Part shown: piece by piece, positions 1-8,227 of the stretch | Layout: every line of letters starts with the position of its first letter | How positions within the stretch are numbered: the stretch's first letter is position 1 | Source of the DNA: a virus | Direction: 5' to 3' (one strand) | Virus record (IMG/VR): IMGVR_UViG_3300027969_000130 | Coordinates: 1-55,067 of that record | Length of the DNA: 55,067 bases | Notes under the pieces: model-generated | Databases searched by the model: none | Seen by the model: the letters and a program-made list of their open reading frames with translations, nothing else | Told to the model about the DNA's origin: nothing | Translations under genes and position numbers: made by a program

Positions 1-82
1 CAATTTGCCGAACCTCGTTATTGAAAGGCCTGGCTTTTTTAGCTACTTCATTCAGCAGCTGAATAAATTCTTGATCGGTCAT
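1..82 (-). CDS. Acyl carrier protein, 5' fragment (redundant copy)
   Basis: This is the first 27 codons of the acyl carrier protein gene whose complete copy lies at 54715-55005. It starts with ATG at 82, overlapping the TAA stop of the upstream 75-codon gene. The single base difference from the right-end copy changes codon 22 from Ser (right end) to Asn (here). The reading frame runs off the contig because the molecule is circular, so this is not a truncated gene. Confidence 0.9.
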   Translation of the reverse strand, partial: MTDQEFIQLLNEVAKKARPFNNEVRQI

Positions 83-144
83 TAGTCCACCATTTGTACA
101 AATCGTTGAGCCCAACTACGCCAGTCAGGAAAGTCAAATGGATT
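1..144. repeat. Left copy of the terminal redundancy
   Basis: These 144 bases recur at the right end (54924-55067) in the same orientation. There is one difference, T at position 18 against C at position 54941. The repeat falls inside an operon that reads continuously across it, so it is best explained as the overlap left when a circular genome was assembled as a linear contig. Confidence 0.95.
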
Positions 145-309
145 AGGAACGTTTTTCTGGCTTAGTCCTGAAATAACGCAGAACTGTAGCGCCCACTCCT
201 GCCATTTGTCTTCATTGTCCAGCCTTGAAAGTGCGCCATAGTTTGAAAGGTCGAGTACGACACAATCCGCCCAGTCGCGCAATCCTATTATAACAGGTTG
301 CGTGATCAC
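82..309 (-). CDS. Small hypothetical protein between tail hub and ACP
   Basis: The protein has 75 residues, is rich in Trp and Asp, and has no membrane segment or signal peptide. It starts with GTG at 309. The GTGA overlaps the TGA stop of the tail-hub gene, and AGAGGG lies upstream. Its own stop overlaps the ACP start (TAATG), so the hub, this protein, the ACP and the ketosynthase are translationally coupled. The C-terminal part (FPDWRSWAQRFVQ) looks like a short conserved phage module. I do not recognise a function. Its position suggests a virion or tail-assembly accessory protein. Confidence 0.75.
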   Translation of the reverse strand: MITQPVIIGLRDWADCVVLDLSNYGALSRLDNEDKWQEWALQFCVISGLSQKNVPNPFDFPDWRSWAQRFVQMVD

Positions 310-1952
310 GTGGAACCCTCTGCTAATCCGCCAAGTACATCTCCATCTGCCTCACCAATATGGGCAATGACCTGGCCCATCTGATAAGTGCCGTTGATTG
401 TGTTTGAAGTAAACTTAAAGCGCAGTTCGCGGCGAGCTTCTTTAAAAGACACAACTTGCTCGTAAGGAGTAGTTGGATTAGCAAAGATGACGCGCTCAGG
501 ACCAGGAACTTCAAGGGACTTGGCATTTGCCCGACCTGTCAACTGAACGGTCATGTTTTCAGACTGCACAAAGTCCGGCTCTATGGATTCAACCCTGATC
601 CATTTATTCTTAGATCCACCTTGAGGAGTCAACATGCTCATGTCAGCTGTCTCGAAGTAGGAAGGAACAGCTGTGATGAACTGGCCGTCAATCTCGTTCA
701 CGTCGTGCTCGTGCTGCCAGACCTTAAATCCCTCTTCAGGAACCACAATGCGCTGATCGTTGTCTTGAGTGACGCGAAGATCTCCGGCTTCTGTGATCCT
801 GTTATTTGGCACAAAAGTAGATGTTTGTAGGCCGCACAGAAGTGGCGCAGCGTACAAAGGAGACCACTCCCCAGCGGTCCGTCCACTATTAGGCAACTCG
901 GTGTCATACCAAGTGTTCTCACGAACGTTGTAGATGATGGCGTGGGTGCATTCGGTGGCTGTTCCGCGTGGATAGCACCACCAGATCTCGCCGTAACGAG
1001 GAACCTTGAAAGCCCAAACTCGTTGGGCAGCTTCCCTGTTTAGACCGTCATAGAAGTAGTTGATGTTCAGGTTGTTGGGGATCTCACGAACCACGCCGTT
1101 GAACATTAGCATGCGGTCTGTTCCCAACCAGAAGTACTGGCCGTCATACTCAATCACTGAGGCGGCAGACAAGATACTGGAATATGGGCTGATCGTGTCA
1201 AACTGGAAGACCTCCTGGCCTCCCACAAAAGATCCACGGATAACAGCATCAGCACTCCAAAAGATGCCTGATGGGGCGTTTCCTGGACCACCTCGAAGAG
1301 CAACTCCACGCACGATCTTTTGACCTGCTACTCGTGCACTTCCTGAACCCAAACCGGTCAAGTCAGTAGGAGCTCCCGCAACAGACCATCCGATGACACC
1401 GTCGTTGCCAAAGTACATCAGATAAGGATGCAAGGCAACCACGCCTCCGGTGACGCTTACGCCAGCAGGAAACGTTGTGACCTCTGTCAAGGCATCAGTC
1501 CCAGTCATGGAACCAATGAACAACTGGCCGCCATCCGTGTTGCAAAGACAATTGGCATTTGGAGCCACTTGGCCAACAATCATATTTGCAGCAGGAATAG
1601 ACTGGCTGTCATAGATGACGTCAAACTGCCAAAGATTATTGTCATCGACAACGTACGTAATTGGAGTCCTGTCTGTAATCAGGCTTGAGTTTCCGCTGGC
1701 GTCAAGAGTGAATCGCTGCACAAAACCGGCACTTCCTGAATGGAAGTAAGTCTGCCCATTTTGCGTAAAAGTCTTGACCCCACGGCTGACTTCAGTCAGG
1801 TATCTGTTGACAACGGTGTAGCCTCCAACCTTACGAGGAAGGCCCCTCTGCCAACGGACCCATTGTCCATCAACATAGTAGTCGCCCTCGTACCTGGTGC
1901 CATCACGCTTGATGCCAGGCAGCGACTTAAGGACGATTGGGGTTGTGGTCAT
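306..1952 (-). CDS. P22 gp10-like tail hub / packaged-DNA stabilisation protein
   Basis: The protein has 548 residues and a beta-rich sequence of repeated blades with Gly, Trp and Tyr, such as YDGQYFWLGTDRMLMFNGV near residue 270 and EIWWCYPRG near residue 325. Proteins of this type (P22 gp10, 472 aa) form the hub that closes the portal channel below the gp4 ring and carries the tail needle and spikes. The start is ATG at 1952 with GGTGGAAC upstream, and the ATG overlaps the end of the preceding fibre-like gene. Assignment to the hub family rests on overall pattern, length and context, not on a catalytic signature. Confidence 0.75.
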   Translation of the reverse strand: MTTTPIVLKSLPGIKRDGTRYEGDYYVDGQWVRWQRGLPRKVGGYTVVNRYLTEVSRGVKTFTQNGQTYFHSGSAGFVQRFTLDASGNSSLITDRTPITYVVDDNNLWQFDVIYDSQSIPAANMIVGQVAPNANCLCNTDGGQLFIGSMTGTDALTEVTTFPAGVSVTGGVVALHPYLMYFGNDGVIGWSVAGAPTDLTGLGSGSARVAGQKIVRGVALRGGPGNAPSGIFWSADAVIRGSFVGGQEVFQFDTISPYSSILSAASVIEYDGQYFWLGTDRMLMFNGVVREIPNNLNINYFYDGLNREAAQRVWAFKVPRYGEIWWCYPRGTATECTHAIIYNVRENTWYDTELPNSGRTAGEWSPLYAAPLLCGLQTSTFVPNNRITEAGDLRVTQDNDQRIVVPEEGFKVWQHEHDVNEIDGQFITAVPSYFETADMSMLTPQGGSKNKWIRVESIEPDFVQSENMTVQLTGRANAKSLEVPGPERVIFANPTTPYEQVVSFKEARRELRFKFTSNTINGTYQMGQVIAHIGEADGDVLGGLAEGST

Positions 1953-3142
1953 TAGTAAGTTCCACCTTGGATGGGATCAAGACCGATGGCCACTTGAGCA
2001 GCAGCTTGCGAGGCAGCCGTAAACAAGGCAATACCGGTTGCTGTTCCACCTAAATTGATCAATGCGTTTCCTGCAGTTGTGGCTCCAGTACCACCATCAG
2101 AGATGCTGATAGGAACTGCAACGCCGCCGGTATCGGCAGCAACTACGTTGGTTCCGTCAGAATACAAGATGGCTCGTGAGCCTTGGTTGACGGCGTAACC
2201 GGAAGCAATCGAAGTCTTTACGGTAAGGGTGTAAGGACCAGTTGTATTGTTAGCCACCCAGTATTGCTGGACAGTTTGAGGCACAATGATCGTACGGTTG
2301 CCGGTTAGAACGCCTGTGAAGTTGTAGGCAATCCTGTTTAGCTCGCTACCAGACAAGGTGTAGTTGCCTGTTCCTGCAACGCTGATTGATGTGTAGTCAA
2401 ACGCAAAGACAGGAGATTGTCCGTAGCCAAGGGTATAAAAATTGCTGCCGTCCGTAAAGATGATAGCAGAATCGCCTGGCTGAAAGCTTAGCGTAGATGA
2501 GCCATTGATTGTCTGAGATCCTGGAGGATCTACTAAGATGGCACCAGTACCTTCATTGCGAAGCTGAATGAACCAGTTGTTTCCAAGGGTTCCAGCAGCC
2601 GTCATGGTAAGGGTGCCGGCTCCTCCATTCCAGATAAATGTTTTTGCCCGATCGTCAATACCTGCCGAGTAATTGCTTCCAAAAAACGTAACTGGCATGG
2701 CCAAGGACAAAAGAGATCCAATTGCGACTAGCCCTGTTCCAGCTAAAGAGGCAGCATTTGCAGTAGACACTGCTGCACCAAACTGGAATGCAAGCCAAGT
2801 ACCACCAGCTGTTGTGTTGTCAGTCAGGTAAATTTGCCAAACTTGACCAGCTGCAGGAGCAGCAACTTGAGTGCCACTGTTGTTCCTGATGATAAAAGAA
2901 TTTGATCCAACGTTGTTGAACAGGATTGCTTGGCCTGTCGATGCTTCAAGGGCACTTGGCAGAGTCAAGCTCCAAGGACCTGAAGTAGCAGTGACATCCA
3001 TGATGCCCGCAATCAAGTTCGTTGATGGAGCTGTCTCAAGGGCCCAATCAAAAGTTGTGTTGGCCGTCAGCGAAACTTCTGCGTAGCTGATCTCTGCAGG
3101 AGAGATATTGCTTCCGCCAAAGATATTGGTGTATGTGGTCAT
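1952..3142 (-). CDS. Tail fibre / spike-like structural protein
   Basis: The protein has 396 residues and is very rich in Gly, Thr, Ser, Asn and Ala. It contains beta-strand-like segments and a GGTGATTAGNAL stretch near the C-terminus, typical of phage fibre repeats (the same GGTG motif occurs in the two large fibre genes). It starts with ATG at 3142 after GAGGCATAAC. It lies between the adaptor and hub genes in the tail module. It probably forms part of a trimeric receptor-binding or baseplate-like fibre. No enzymatic motif is visible. Confidence 0.65.
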   Translation of the reverse strand: MTTYTNIFGGSNISPAEISYAEVSLTANTTFDWALETAPSTNLIAGIMDVTATSGPWSLTLPSALEASTGQAILFNNVGSNSFIIRNNSGTQVAAPAAGQVWQIYLTDNTTAGGTWLAFQFGAAVSTANAASLAGTGLVAIGSLLSLAMPVTFFGSNYSAGIDDRAKTFIWNGGAGTLTMTAAGTLGNNWFIQLRNEGTGAILVDPPGSQTINGSSTLSFQPGDSAIIFTDGSNFYTLGYGQSPVFAFDYTSISVAGTGNYTLSGSELNRIAYNFTGVLTGNRTIIVPQTVQQYWVANNTTGPYTLTVKTSIASGYAVNQGSRAILYSDGTNVVAADTGGVAVPISISDGGTGATTAGNALINLGGTATGIALFTAASQAAAQVAIGLDPIQGGTY

Positions 3143-3143
3143 G

Positions 3144-3797
3144 TTATGCCTCGTTTCTCACGGCGCCACGGTCTAGGATTTTGCTCATGTCTTCACCTTG
3201 CAGCGCTTGCGCAGCTGATTGGTACATGGCCTGCCAGACTGGGATTCGTTCGTCGTTTTTCAGGAAGGGAGTAGCTTCCAACAGGGTTGCATACAGCAGC
3301 AAGTTGGGCGCATATTGGGTCAGCCAGTTGGTCTGAGTGTTCTCATCTAGTAAGACAGGCAATTCGTAGTACAAGATCTCAATTGGATAAGCCGCATCAG
3401 GTGTTGGTGCAATGATCCAATTGGTGTAGTTGTAGTCGCCGTAGAACACAGGCTCATCAACTAAGGTATCATTGGGCCAGTAGCTTCTGATGTACTCATA
3501 GGCTCTAGTAAACAGCTGAACGCGCGTATTGTTACCAGTACCTGTTCCAATGTTCATGGAGATGGTGTCACGCCAGCGGTCTGGCTTAGGAAGCACTGCA
3601 ACTCCGGCTTGTAGGTTTGTCACTACGGCCACTTGGAAGCCTTGAATCTTAAGGTCGCGGCTGATGCGGCGCTCTGCAAAGTTGATCAGGCTTGGAATCT
3701 GGACATAGACCAATGGATCCGTGACAGCAGATGCCCCACGTTCTAAATAGCTGCGGACGTCGTTTTGAAGCGACGTAAAGGTCATTGCCTGTGGCAT
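3144..3797 (-). CDS. Tail adaptor / connector protein
   Basis: The protein has 217 residues. The N-terminal helical part (LQNDVRSYLERG, then PSLINFAERRISRDLKI near residues 35-51) is followed by a segment with alternating aromatic residues and a final helical part. This is the usual build of phage head-tail adaptor proteins (T7 gp11-like or Gp26-type adaptors). Its ATG at 3797 overlaps the endolysin stop and is preceded by GAGAGG. A second connector-like protein is encoded at 10718-11710, so the two may form successive rings below the portal. Confidence 0.6.
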   Translation of the reverse strand: MPQAMTFTSLQNDVRSYLERGASAVTDPLVYVQIPSLINFAERRISRDLKIQGFQVAVVTNLQAGVAVLPKPDRWRDTISMNIGTGTGNNTRVQLFTRAYEYIRSYWPNDTLVDEPVFYGDYNYTNWIIAPTPDAAYPIEILYYELPVLLDENTQTNWLTQYAPNLLLYATLLEATPFLKNDERIPVWQAMYQSAAQALQGEDMSKILDRGAVRNEA

Positions 3798-4135
3798 TAC
3801 ACATTCCTCTCAAAGTGCGGGCAATCCACCAGGCTTTTAAAGTTTCCGCCCCAACGATTCTTGGGGTATAGGCTTTCCCAGTAGGCGCCCAATGGAGCAA
3901 GGATTGCCTTGTCCCAGATGATCTGTCCATCCTTGAAGAAGTTCAGGTCGATTGCGCAACGCTTCAGATGAATTGAGTTCATGGTCATGCTGCGACCAGT
4001 CTTGACATATATGGCCTGCTGTTCAGGAGTCCGCTGCAATTCACCGCCTGTCACCATGAAACCCTGTTCTGTAGCATACTGGATCAGCTTGCAAGCATCC
4101 AACAAGAATGCTGCTTGTTCTTGACTTAGGCTCAT
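3797..4135 (-). CDS. Peptidase M15-like endolysin (L-Ala-D-Glu / D,D-peptidase fold)
   Basis: The protein has 112 residues. It carries the zinc ligands of the M15/VanY-like peptidase fold: His56 and Asp63 in SIHLKRCAIDL and a late His107 in CPHFE. Such small enzymes cut peptide cross-links or stems in peptidoglycan at the end of infection. There is no signal peptide, so export needs the holin. The ATG at 4135 overlaps the stop of the upstream holin gene and has GGAGG upstream, so holin and endolysin are coupled. The length is typical of single-domain phage M15 endolysins. Confidence 0.85.
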   Translation of the reverse strand: MSLSQEQAAFLLDACKLIQYATEQGFMVTGGELQRTPEQQAIYVKTGRSMTMNSIHLKRCAIDLNFFKDGQIIWDKAILAPLGAYWESLYPKNRWGGNFKSLVDCPHFERNV

Positions 4136-4650
4136 TCTTTGCCTCCCTTACGCATCTCCATGACCTTCTCAACGGTGCGCCCGCCAAAATAAGCCGTCAT
4201 CACTAACATGCCCCACTGACCCAGCAGGTTGACATAGGCTTCTTGAACCTGTATGCCTGCAGCGCTCAAGCCGGCAAAGATTAGGTAGGCCGTGAGGATA
4301 TAGAGCAGGGTACCAGGGCGGATGTTCTTAGACAACCAAGAATCGGAAGCCATGTCAGCTTGCCAACGTTTTGACACATTGTCTTCTTGATTGGCTTGGG
4401 CTGCCAACAAGACTTTCAATTCTTCTTGTTCAATTCTTGCTTTTTCTATGCCGAGTTCAAGCAAGCGCTCTTCATGGTCATACTGCAGCTGGCGAAGTTT
4501 GGCCACTTCGGCATCTGTAGGATTGTCGCTGATCTTCACGCCAAGCGCGTTCTCAACAACTTCTTTGCCTTTTGCTTGGATTGCAGATGACAAAAGGCCC
4601 AGACCATTTTGAGCCAGCGTACCTAATAGGGATGCAACTATTGGAATCAT
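4132..4650 (-). CDS. Three-helix holin (3TM holin family)
   Basis: The protein has 172 residues. An N-terminal hydrophobic/amphipathic segment (MIPIVASLLGTLAQNGLGLL) is followed by a charged coiled-coil stretch (about residues 50-95). Two membrane segments follow near 112-132 and 142-157, and the C-terminus is basic. This matches the 3TM phage holin family, which permeabilises the inner membrane to release the endolysin. It lies immediately upstream of the M15 endolysin and overlaps it by 4 bases. SD AAAGGA precedes the ATG at 4650. Confidence 0.75.
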   Translation of the reverse strand: MIPIVASLLGTLAQNGLGLLSSAIQAKGKEVVENALGVKISDNPTDAEVAKLRQLQYDHEERLLELGIEKARIEQEELKVLLAAQANQEDNVSKRWQADMASDSWLSKNIRPGTLLYILTAYLIFAGLSAAGIQVQEAYVNLLGQWGMLVMTAYFGGRTVEKVMEMRKGGKE

Positions 4651-4651
4651 G

Positions 4652-5005
4652 TCAATCCTTTCCGGTTAAAGTCTTGATGTGCTTAGACACAGGCACTTTT
4701 TCTTCTAAGATGGCAATGTGCATCCTGTTTTCTGCAATTTGGTCGCGGTTGCGTTGGATCTCTTTTTCAAGGTCTTGACGCAGTTTTTCACGGGCTAGTT
4801 CAGCCCCAGTATTTGAGGCTTGTTTGTTGTCCGAAGTGACAACAAGCGAAATTTTGCTGTTGAGGATGGTGACCTCATGCGCCAAGTTTGACAAGGCACT
4901 CATCAAGTAGACAACGCAGGAAAATAATAGAGGGAGAAGAGCAAAGGTAATCTTCTCGATCAACTGGCCCTTAGTCTCCATTGCATGAATCTTTTCTTCA
5001 CTCAT
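4652..5005 (-). CDS. Membrane-anchored coiled-coil protein of the lysis cassette
   Basis: The protein has 117 residues. It has one transmembrane segment near residues 18-40 (FALLPLLFSCVVYLMSAL) followed by a long charged alpha-helical region (about 68-105), with the N-terminus short and cytoplasmic. This is the topology of an inner-membrane spanin or an accessory holin. It lies directly upstream of the 3TM holin. No outer-membrane lipoprotein partner was found overlapping it, so spanin function is inferred from topology and position only. Start ATG 5005, SD AAGGAG. Confidence 0.6.
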   Translation of the reverse strand: MSEEKIHAMETKGQLIEKITFALLPLLFSCVVYLMSALSNLAHEVTILNSKISLVVTSDNKQASNTGAELAREKLRQDLEKEIQRNRDQIAENRMHIAILEEKVPVSKHIKTLTGKD

Positions 5006-5217
5006 CCCCTAACTCCTTGAAGCCAGTGAGTGATGTATCCGGTGACGGAAGAGACCGCAGACACGATCATCATGCCGGCCCAAAAGCCGCCACGTCCCTT
5101 GTTTGCAAGGGCTAAAAGTTCTTCCATTCCTGCTTCAAGTTTGTCGACCTTCTTGTCAAGGTCTTGAACTTTCTGCAGGAGTGAACCGTACTCCACTAAA
5201 TCGATGTCTGCGCTCAT
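5002..5217 (-). CDS. Small coiled-coil/membrane protein, lysis cassette
   Basis: The protein has 71 residues when started at ATG 5217. A longer reading frame starting at 5259 would overlap the upstream gene and has no ribosome site. A heptad-like helix (LLQKVQDLDKKVDKLEAGME) is followed by a C-terminal hydrophobic helix (FWAGMMIVSAVSSVTGYI). This resembles small phage holin/antiholin-like or hemolysin-XhlA-like proteins. The TGA overlaps the ATG of the next gene. Its role in lysis is inferred from neighbours. Confidence 0.6.
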   Translation of the reverse strand: MSADIDLVEYGSLLQKVQDLDKKVDKLEAGMEELLALANKGRGGFWAGMMIVSAVSSVTGYITHWLQGVRG

Positions 5218-5227
5218 ATCCACTCTT

Positions 5228-5398
5228 TTAGTTAACTGCCTCGGCTGCAACCTTTTCAACGGGTGCGGCTTTAGGCGCTTGTTCTGCAGCTGCCTGCTGA
5301 ATTGCCTGAATCAGCTGGGCAACCTCAACAAATTTTTGGTTTCCCAAGTATTGCAAAATTGCGTTCACCAAGTCGGTTTTTAGTGTGACTTCGTCCAT
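5228..5398 (-). CDS. Small Ala/Gln-rich hypothetical protein
   Basis: The protein has 56 residues. I chose ATG 5398 because GGAG lies six bases upstream; a TTG four codons earlier would bury this ribosome site. The N-terminal half is predicted helical (LKTDLVNAILQYLGNQKF) and the tail is Ala, Pro and Glu rich. It has no recognisable family. It lies between the fibre-associated gene and the lysis genes in the late operon. Confidence 0.6.
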   Translation of the reverse strand: MDEVTLKTDLVNAILQYLGNQKFVEVAQLIQAIQQAAAEQAPKAAPVEKVAAEAVN

Positions 5399-5415
5399 GT
5401 TTTTCTCCAAAAGTT

Positions 5416-5447
5416 GCCATCAAAATGGGGTGATGGCTTCCCCAAAA
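5416..5447 (-). terminator. Possible weak hairpin between late genes
   Basis: Two mutually exclusive stems can form in the transcript here. One pairs GCCATC with GATGGC, and the other pairs TGGGG with CCCCA and is followed by TTTT. The hairpin lies in the spacer after the 115-codon gene. It may attenuate readthrough into the lysis genes or simply protect mRNA ends. The support is structural only. Confidence 0.3.
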
Positions 5448-5449
5448 CA

Positions 5450-5797
5450 TTATGCCGCAGGAGTGATCCAAGGCAAAGGTGGTGTGGTAACTGGCGGATT
5501 GATTTGCTCGTCAATCTGTGACTGCACGGAAGCCTCCGTGTAATCTTTGTTTACACCGTCTGCCCAGCACCAACCCAAAACTTGAGCCTCGGTCAGTTGG
5601 TCATAAGGCGTAAACGAGCCTTCGGGCATTTTAAATATCGCTGTACCATAGTTTGAGGCGGTATAGGCAACAGCAGGCGTACCAGACGTTTCAGTACCAG
5701 TGCAGTTCCAGCTAGCAGTGACTACAACGTCAGTGTACGAACCTTCGGTGGGTTTGCACTGCATGGATAAAATTGCCCAAGTAATAGTTGCTGACAT
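5450..5797 (-). CDS. Hypothetical protein downstream of tail fibre
   Basis: The protein has 115 residues when started at ATG 5797 (SD GAAAGGAAA). A longer in-frame start at 5812 has no better signal. It has a beta-rich N-terminal part (ATITWAILSMQCKPTEG, then TDVVVTASWNC) and a C-terminal stretch with several acidic residues ending in a Pro/Thr tail. Proteins of this size and composition often follow phage fibre genes. A role as fibre accessory or chaperone is possible but unproved. Confidence 0.65.
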   Translation of the reverse strand: MSATITWAILSMQCKPTEGSYTDVVVTASWNCTGTETSGTPAVAYTASNYGTAIFKMPEGSFTPYDQLTEAQVLGWCWADGVNKDYTEASVQSQIDEQINPPVTTPPLPWITPAA

Positions 5798-5815
5798 GAT
5801 TTTTCCTTTCAATGA

Positions 5816-8227
5816 TTAGGGGTGTGATGCAACATACGCATCAAATTTGGCGTTGAGTTCTTGGATAGCCTTAGTGAGCAAGGCAGTTATCTGAGAATAT
5901 CCAACAGAGTCCGGAATATTTTCTCCGTCGTACTCAACAAACTCCGTCAAGCCAAGTGCATGAATTTCTTCGGCAATAAAACCAGCAAACACCTTGTCTT
6001 TATCGCTACCGTTTATTGAATTAAAACTTACAGCGCGAAGATTCATAACATCTTGTAGGCCCCTGCCGTAATCCACTATATTTGTTTTATAGCGCAAAGA
6101 CGATGTTGACCTAAAAAATGCTCCAGTCGAGGCTTCCCAATAACAATTTGCCGAATTAGCCGCAGTTCTATAATTTGGGTTTAAAGCCAAACCGCCCATA
6201 AAAGTATCGGCAGTAGATGTTGGAGGGTAAGCCCCAGCCGCTTGCCCCACAAGAAAAGCGCCTCCAGATGTGAATCTACCGCGAGAATCAGCAGTTGAGC
6301 CACTTGGTCGGGTAAAGAACACCAAGTCACAGCCGTAGTCGCCCGTTCCTGCGACAACCTTGCTTGCCATGATTGACGCGCCCCAAGTTGCACCTGAACC
6401 TTGAGGAGTCATGAAACTGATTGCACCACCAGCACCAACCGCAGTGCCTTGATCCATTACAGCAAGTTGGCCTTGTGGAAGACCAGTAACGCCAGCGTAG
6501 GCGGACTTAGTTCCAGAAAACCATCCAGATTGATTGCCAGCCGTAGCATCGTTCACTGTACCTACGGCAAATATTGCATTATTAAAGGTTGTAGTACCAA
6601 TGCCAACCTTGCCAGCGAAGTAGTTGCTGTCGTTACTGCCTGCCTGATACAAGGCCCATTTGTTTGTAACCGTGCATCCAGTGTAATTTCCAGCCTCTAA
6701 ATATAAGCCAAAGACGCTTGTAACAGTTGTGCCAGACGTTAAATTGGGGCCAGCGTAAATGTTGTAAATACTTGTTGTGGGGGTGGTAGGGTACGTTGGG
6801 TTTAGCACAATACCAAACTGAGTTGCGCCAGCCGTAGTCGCGCCTGAAAACGACATATCCATAAGACGGTCGCCGCTTACTCCAGTTGAGCCAAATCCAA
6901 AAAGACCGCTTGAGTTAATTGCAAACCTGTTCACCCCACCAATTTGCGTAAGAGTGCCAGCACTTCCACCCATTGTGTAGAGGTAGCCGTTGGAGTTATA
7001 TGTAAAACCTACGGTTGGAAAATTACTAGATGTTGCTATTTCAATCTTTCCAGTAACTGCAAGGCCGGTGGTGGAAAAAGAACCTATTTTGGTTTGGTTA
7101 ACCCCTATTTCTACAGGTTGCGAGTTGACTGATGTAAGTACAGTTGCGTAAGCAGTTCCGTTAGTTAAAAGAGAACCTCCACTAGAACCTTCAAGTCCAA
7201 ATAAAAGAATACCGCTAGTATTCTGAATTTGCATGTACTGATAGCCAGTAGTCGCTGATGCACTACTAAAGATTTTTGCGTTGTTTCCTATCGTGCTAGT
7301 TATCAGCCCGCTCACACCCAGCGTTCCAGTTACTGCAAGACCAGCGGAGGTGGCGGTAGCAATGTTTCCTCCAACCACAAGATTTACAGCACTTGCTCCT
7401 GCAATATCAGCATGGTTTGGCTTTGTTGAGTGTGTACTTGGGTAAAGTAAAACGTAAGCGCCTCCCGTATTGTTTTGCAAACCACCATTACCCGATGTGG
7501 TTGCATTTGAATAAGTAATACGAGCAGACGTGCTTGACTGCGTTATGTCCCCTGTTAGACTAGCCGCCCCAGTGATTGCAAGCGTTGAACCATTAAAAGT
7601 AAGCGCAGAGCCAGTAGCCAATGCACTAGAACTAGATGCGTAAACCACACCGCCTGATGTAAATGATGTTAAGCCAGTGCCGCCGTTGGTTGTTGCTAAC
7701 GTACCAGCCAAAGTAACGGCTCCAGCGGTTGCGCTAGAAGGTGTAAAACCAGTCGTGCCAGCAGAGAAAGTTGTTACTGCAACACCAGACAACGTAGACC
7801 ACTGGGGGGCAGTTGCTCCTGAATTGACAGTCAAAATCTGTCCTGCAGTACCAATTGCTAGGGTGCTAAATGCGCTTGTGCCTGCGCCATAAGACAAAGA
7901 ACCCGTGGCAAGAGTTGTAAGACCCGTGCCGCCGTTTGGAACCGTCAGGGCTGTTCCTAGAGTTGCAGCTCCAGATAAAAACAGGTTACGAGGACGCGTG
8001 GCTCCAGAGGCTCCTATGTCGTAAGTTGCGTCCGGACTAAATAGCAAGTTAGTTGTCAAGGCGCTTGGGTTTGTGCCAACCTCAACAACCGTTCCGCCGC
8101 TGTCTTTTGTGTAGATGCGCTTGGTAGCCGTGTTGACGGCAATTTCAGCACCGCCGGCTGCGTTGGTCAGGTCACCAGGAGCTGGTGCTCCAGCCGTGTC
8201 CTTTTTCTTGATCAGGATCGTGGTCAT
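5816..8227 (-). CDS. Tail fibre with C-terminal intramolecular chaperone (peptidase S74)
   Basis: The protein has 803 residues. The N-terminus carries a conserved fibre segment ([20 protein letters not shown]) and then repeated GGTGLT fibre motifs. A long Gly/Ser/Thr-rich beta region follows. The last ~100 residues form an S74 intramolecular chaperone ([16 protein letters not shown], then FAGFIAEEI), in which a Ser/Lys pair normally drives self-cleavage after trimer folding. The mature protein is expected to be a receptor-binding fibre with its C-terminal domain removed. ATG 8227 overlaps the end of the upstream fibre gene, so the two are coupled. Confidence 0.85.
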   Translation of the reverse strand: MTTILIKKKDTAGAPAPGDLTNAAGGAEIAVNTATKRIYTKDSGGTVVEVGTNPSALTTNLLFSPDATYDIGASGATRPRNLFLSGAATLGTALTVPNGGTGLTTLATGSLSYGAGTSAFSTLAIGTAGQILTVNSGATAPQWSTLSGVAVTTFSAGTTGFTPSSATAGAVTLAGTLATTNGGTGLTSFTSGGVVYASSSSALATGSALTFNGSTLAITGAASLTGDITQSSTSARITYSNATTSGNGGLQNNTGGAYVLLYPSTHSTKPNHADIAGASAVNLVVGGNIATATSAGLAVTGTLGVSGLITSTIGNNAKIFSSASATTGYQYMQIQNTSGILLFGLEGSSGGSLLTNGTAYATVLTSVNSQPVEIGVNQTKIGSFSTTGLAVTGKIEIATSSNFPTVGFTYNSNGYLYTMGGSAGTLTQIGGVNRFAINSSGLFGFGSTGVSGDRLMDMSFSGATTAGATQFGIVLNPTYPTTPTTSIYNIYAGPNLTSGTTVTSVFGLYLEAGNYTGCTVTNKWALYQAGSNDSNYFAGKVGIGTTTFNNAIFAVGTVNDATAGNQSGWFSGTKSAYAGVTGLPQGQLAVMDQGTAVGAGGAISFMTPQGSGATWGASIMASKVVAGTGDYGCDLVFFTRPSGSTADSRGRFTSGGAFLVGQAAGAYPPTSTADTFMGGLALNPNYRTAANSANCYWEASTGAFFRSTSSLRYKTNIVDYGRGLQDVMNLRAVSFNSINGSDKDKVFAGFIAEEIHALGLTEFVEYDGENIPDSVGYSQITALLTKAIQELNAKFDAYVASHP

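Noticed and set aside
1-144. Direct terminal repeats of a linear packaged genome
   Set aside because: The repeat lies inside overlapping genes and has one mismatch, and the genes read through the join. An assembly overlap of a circular or circularly permuted genome explains it better.
456-830. Rightward ORFs throughout the late operon (for example 456-830, 15226-15951, 19594-20379)
   Set aside because: They lie entirely inside well-supported leftward genes, lack ribosome sites and give low-complexity shadow proteins.
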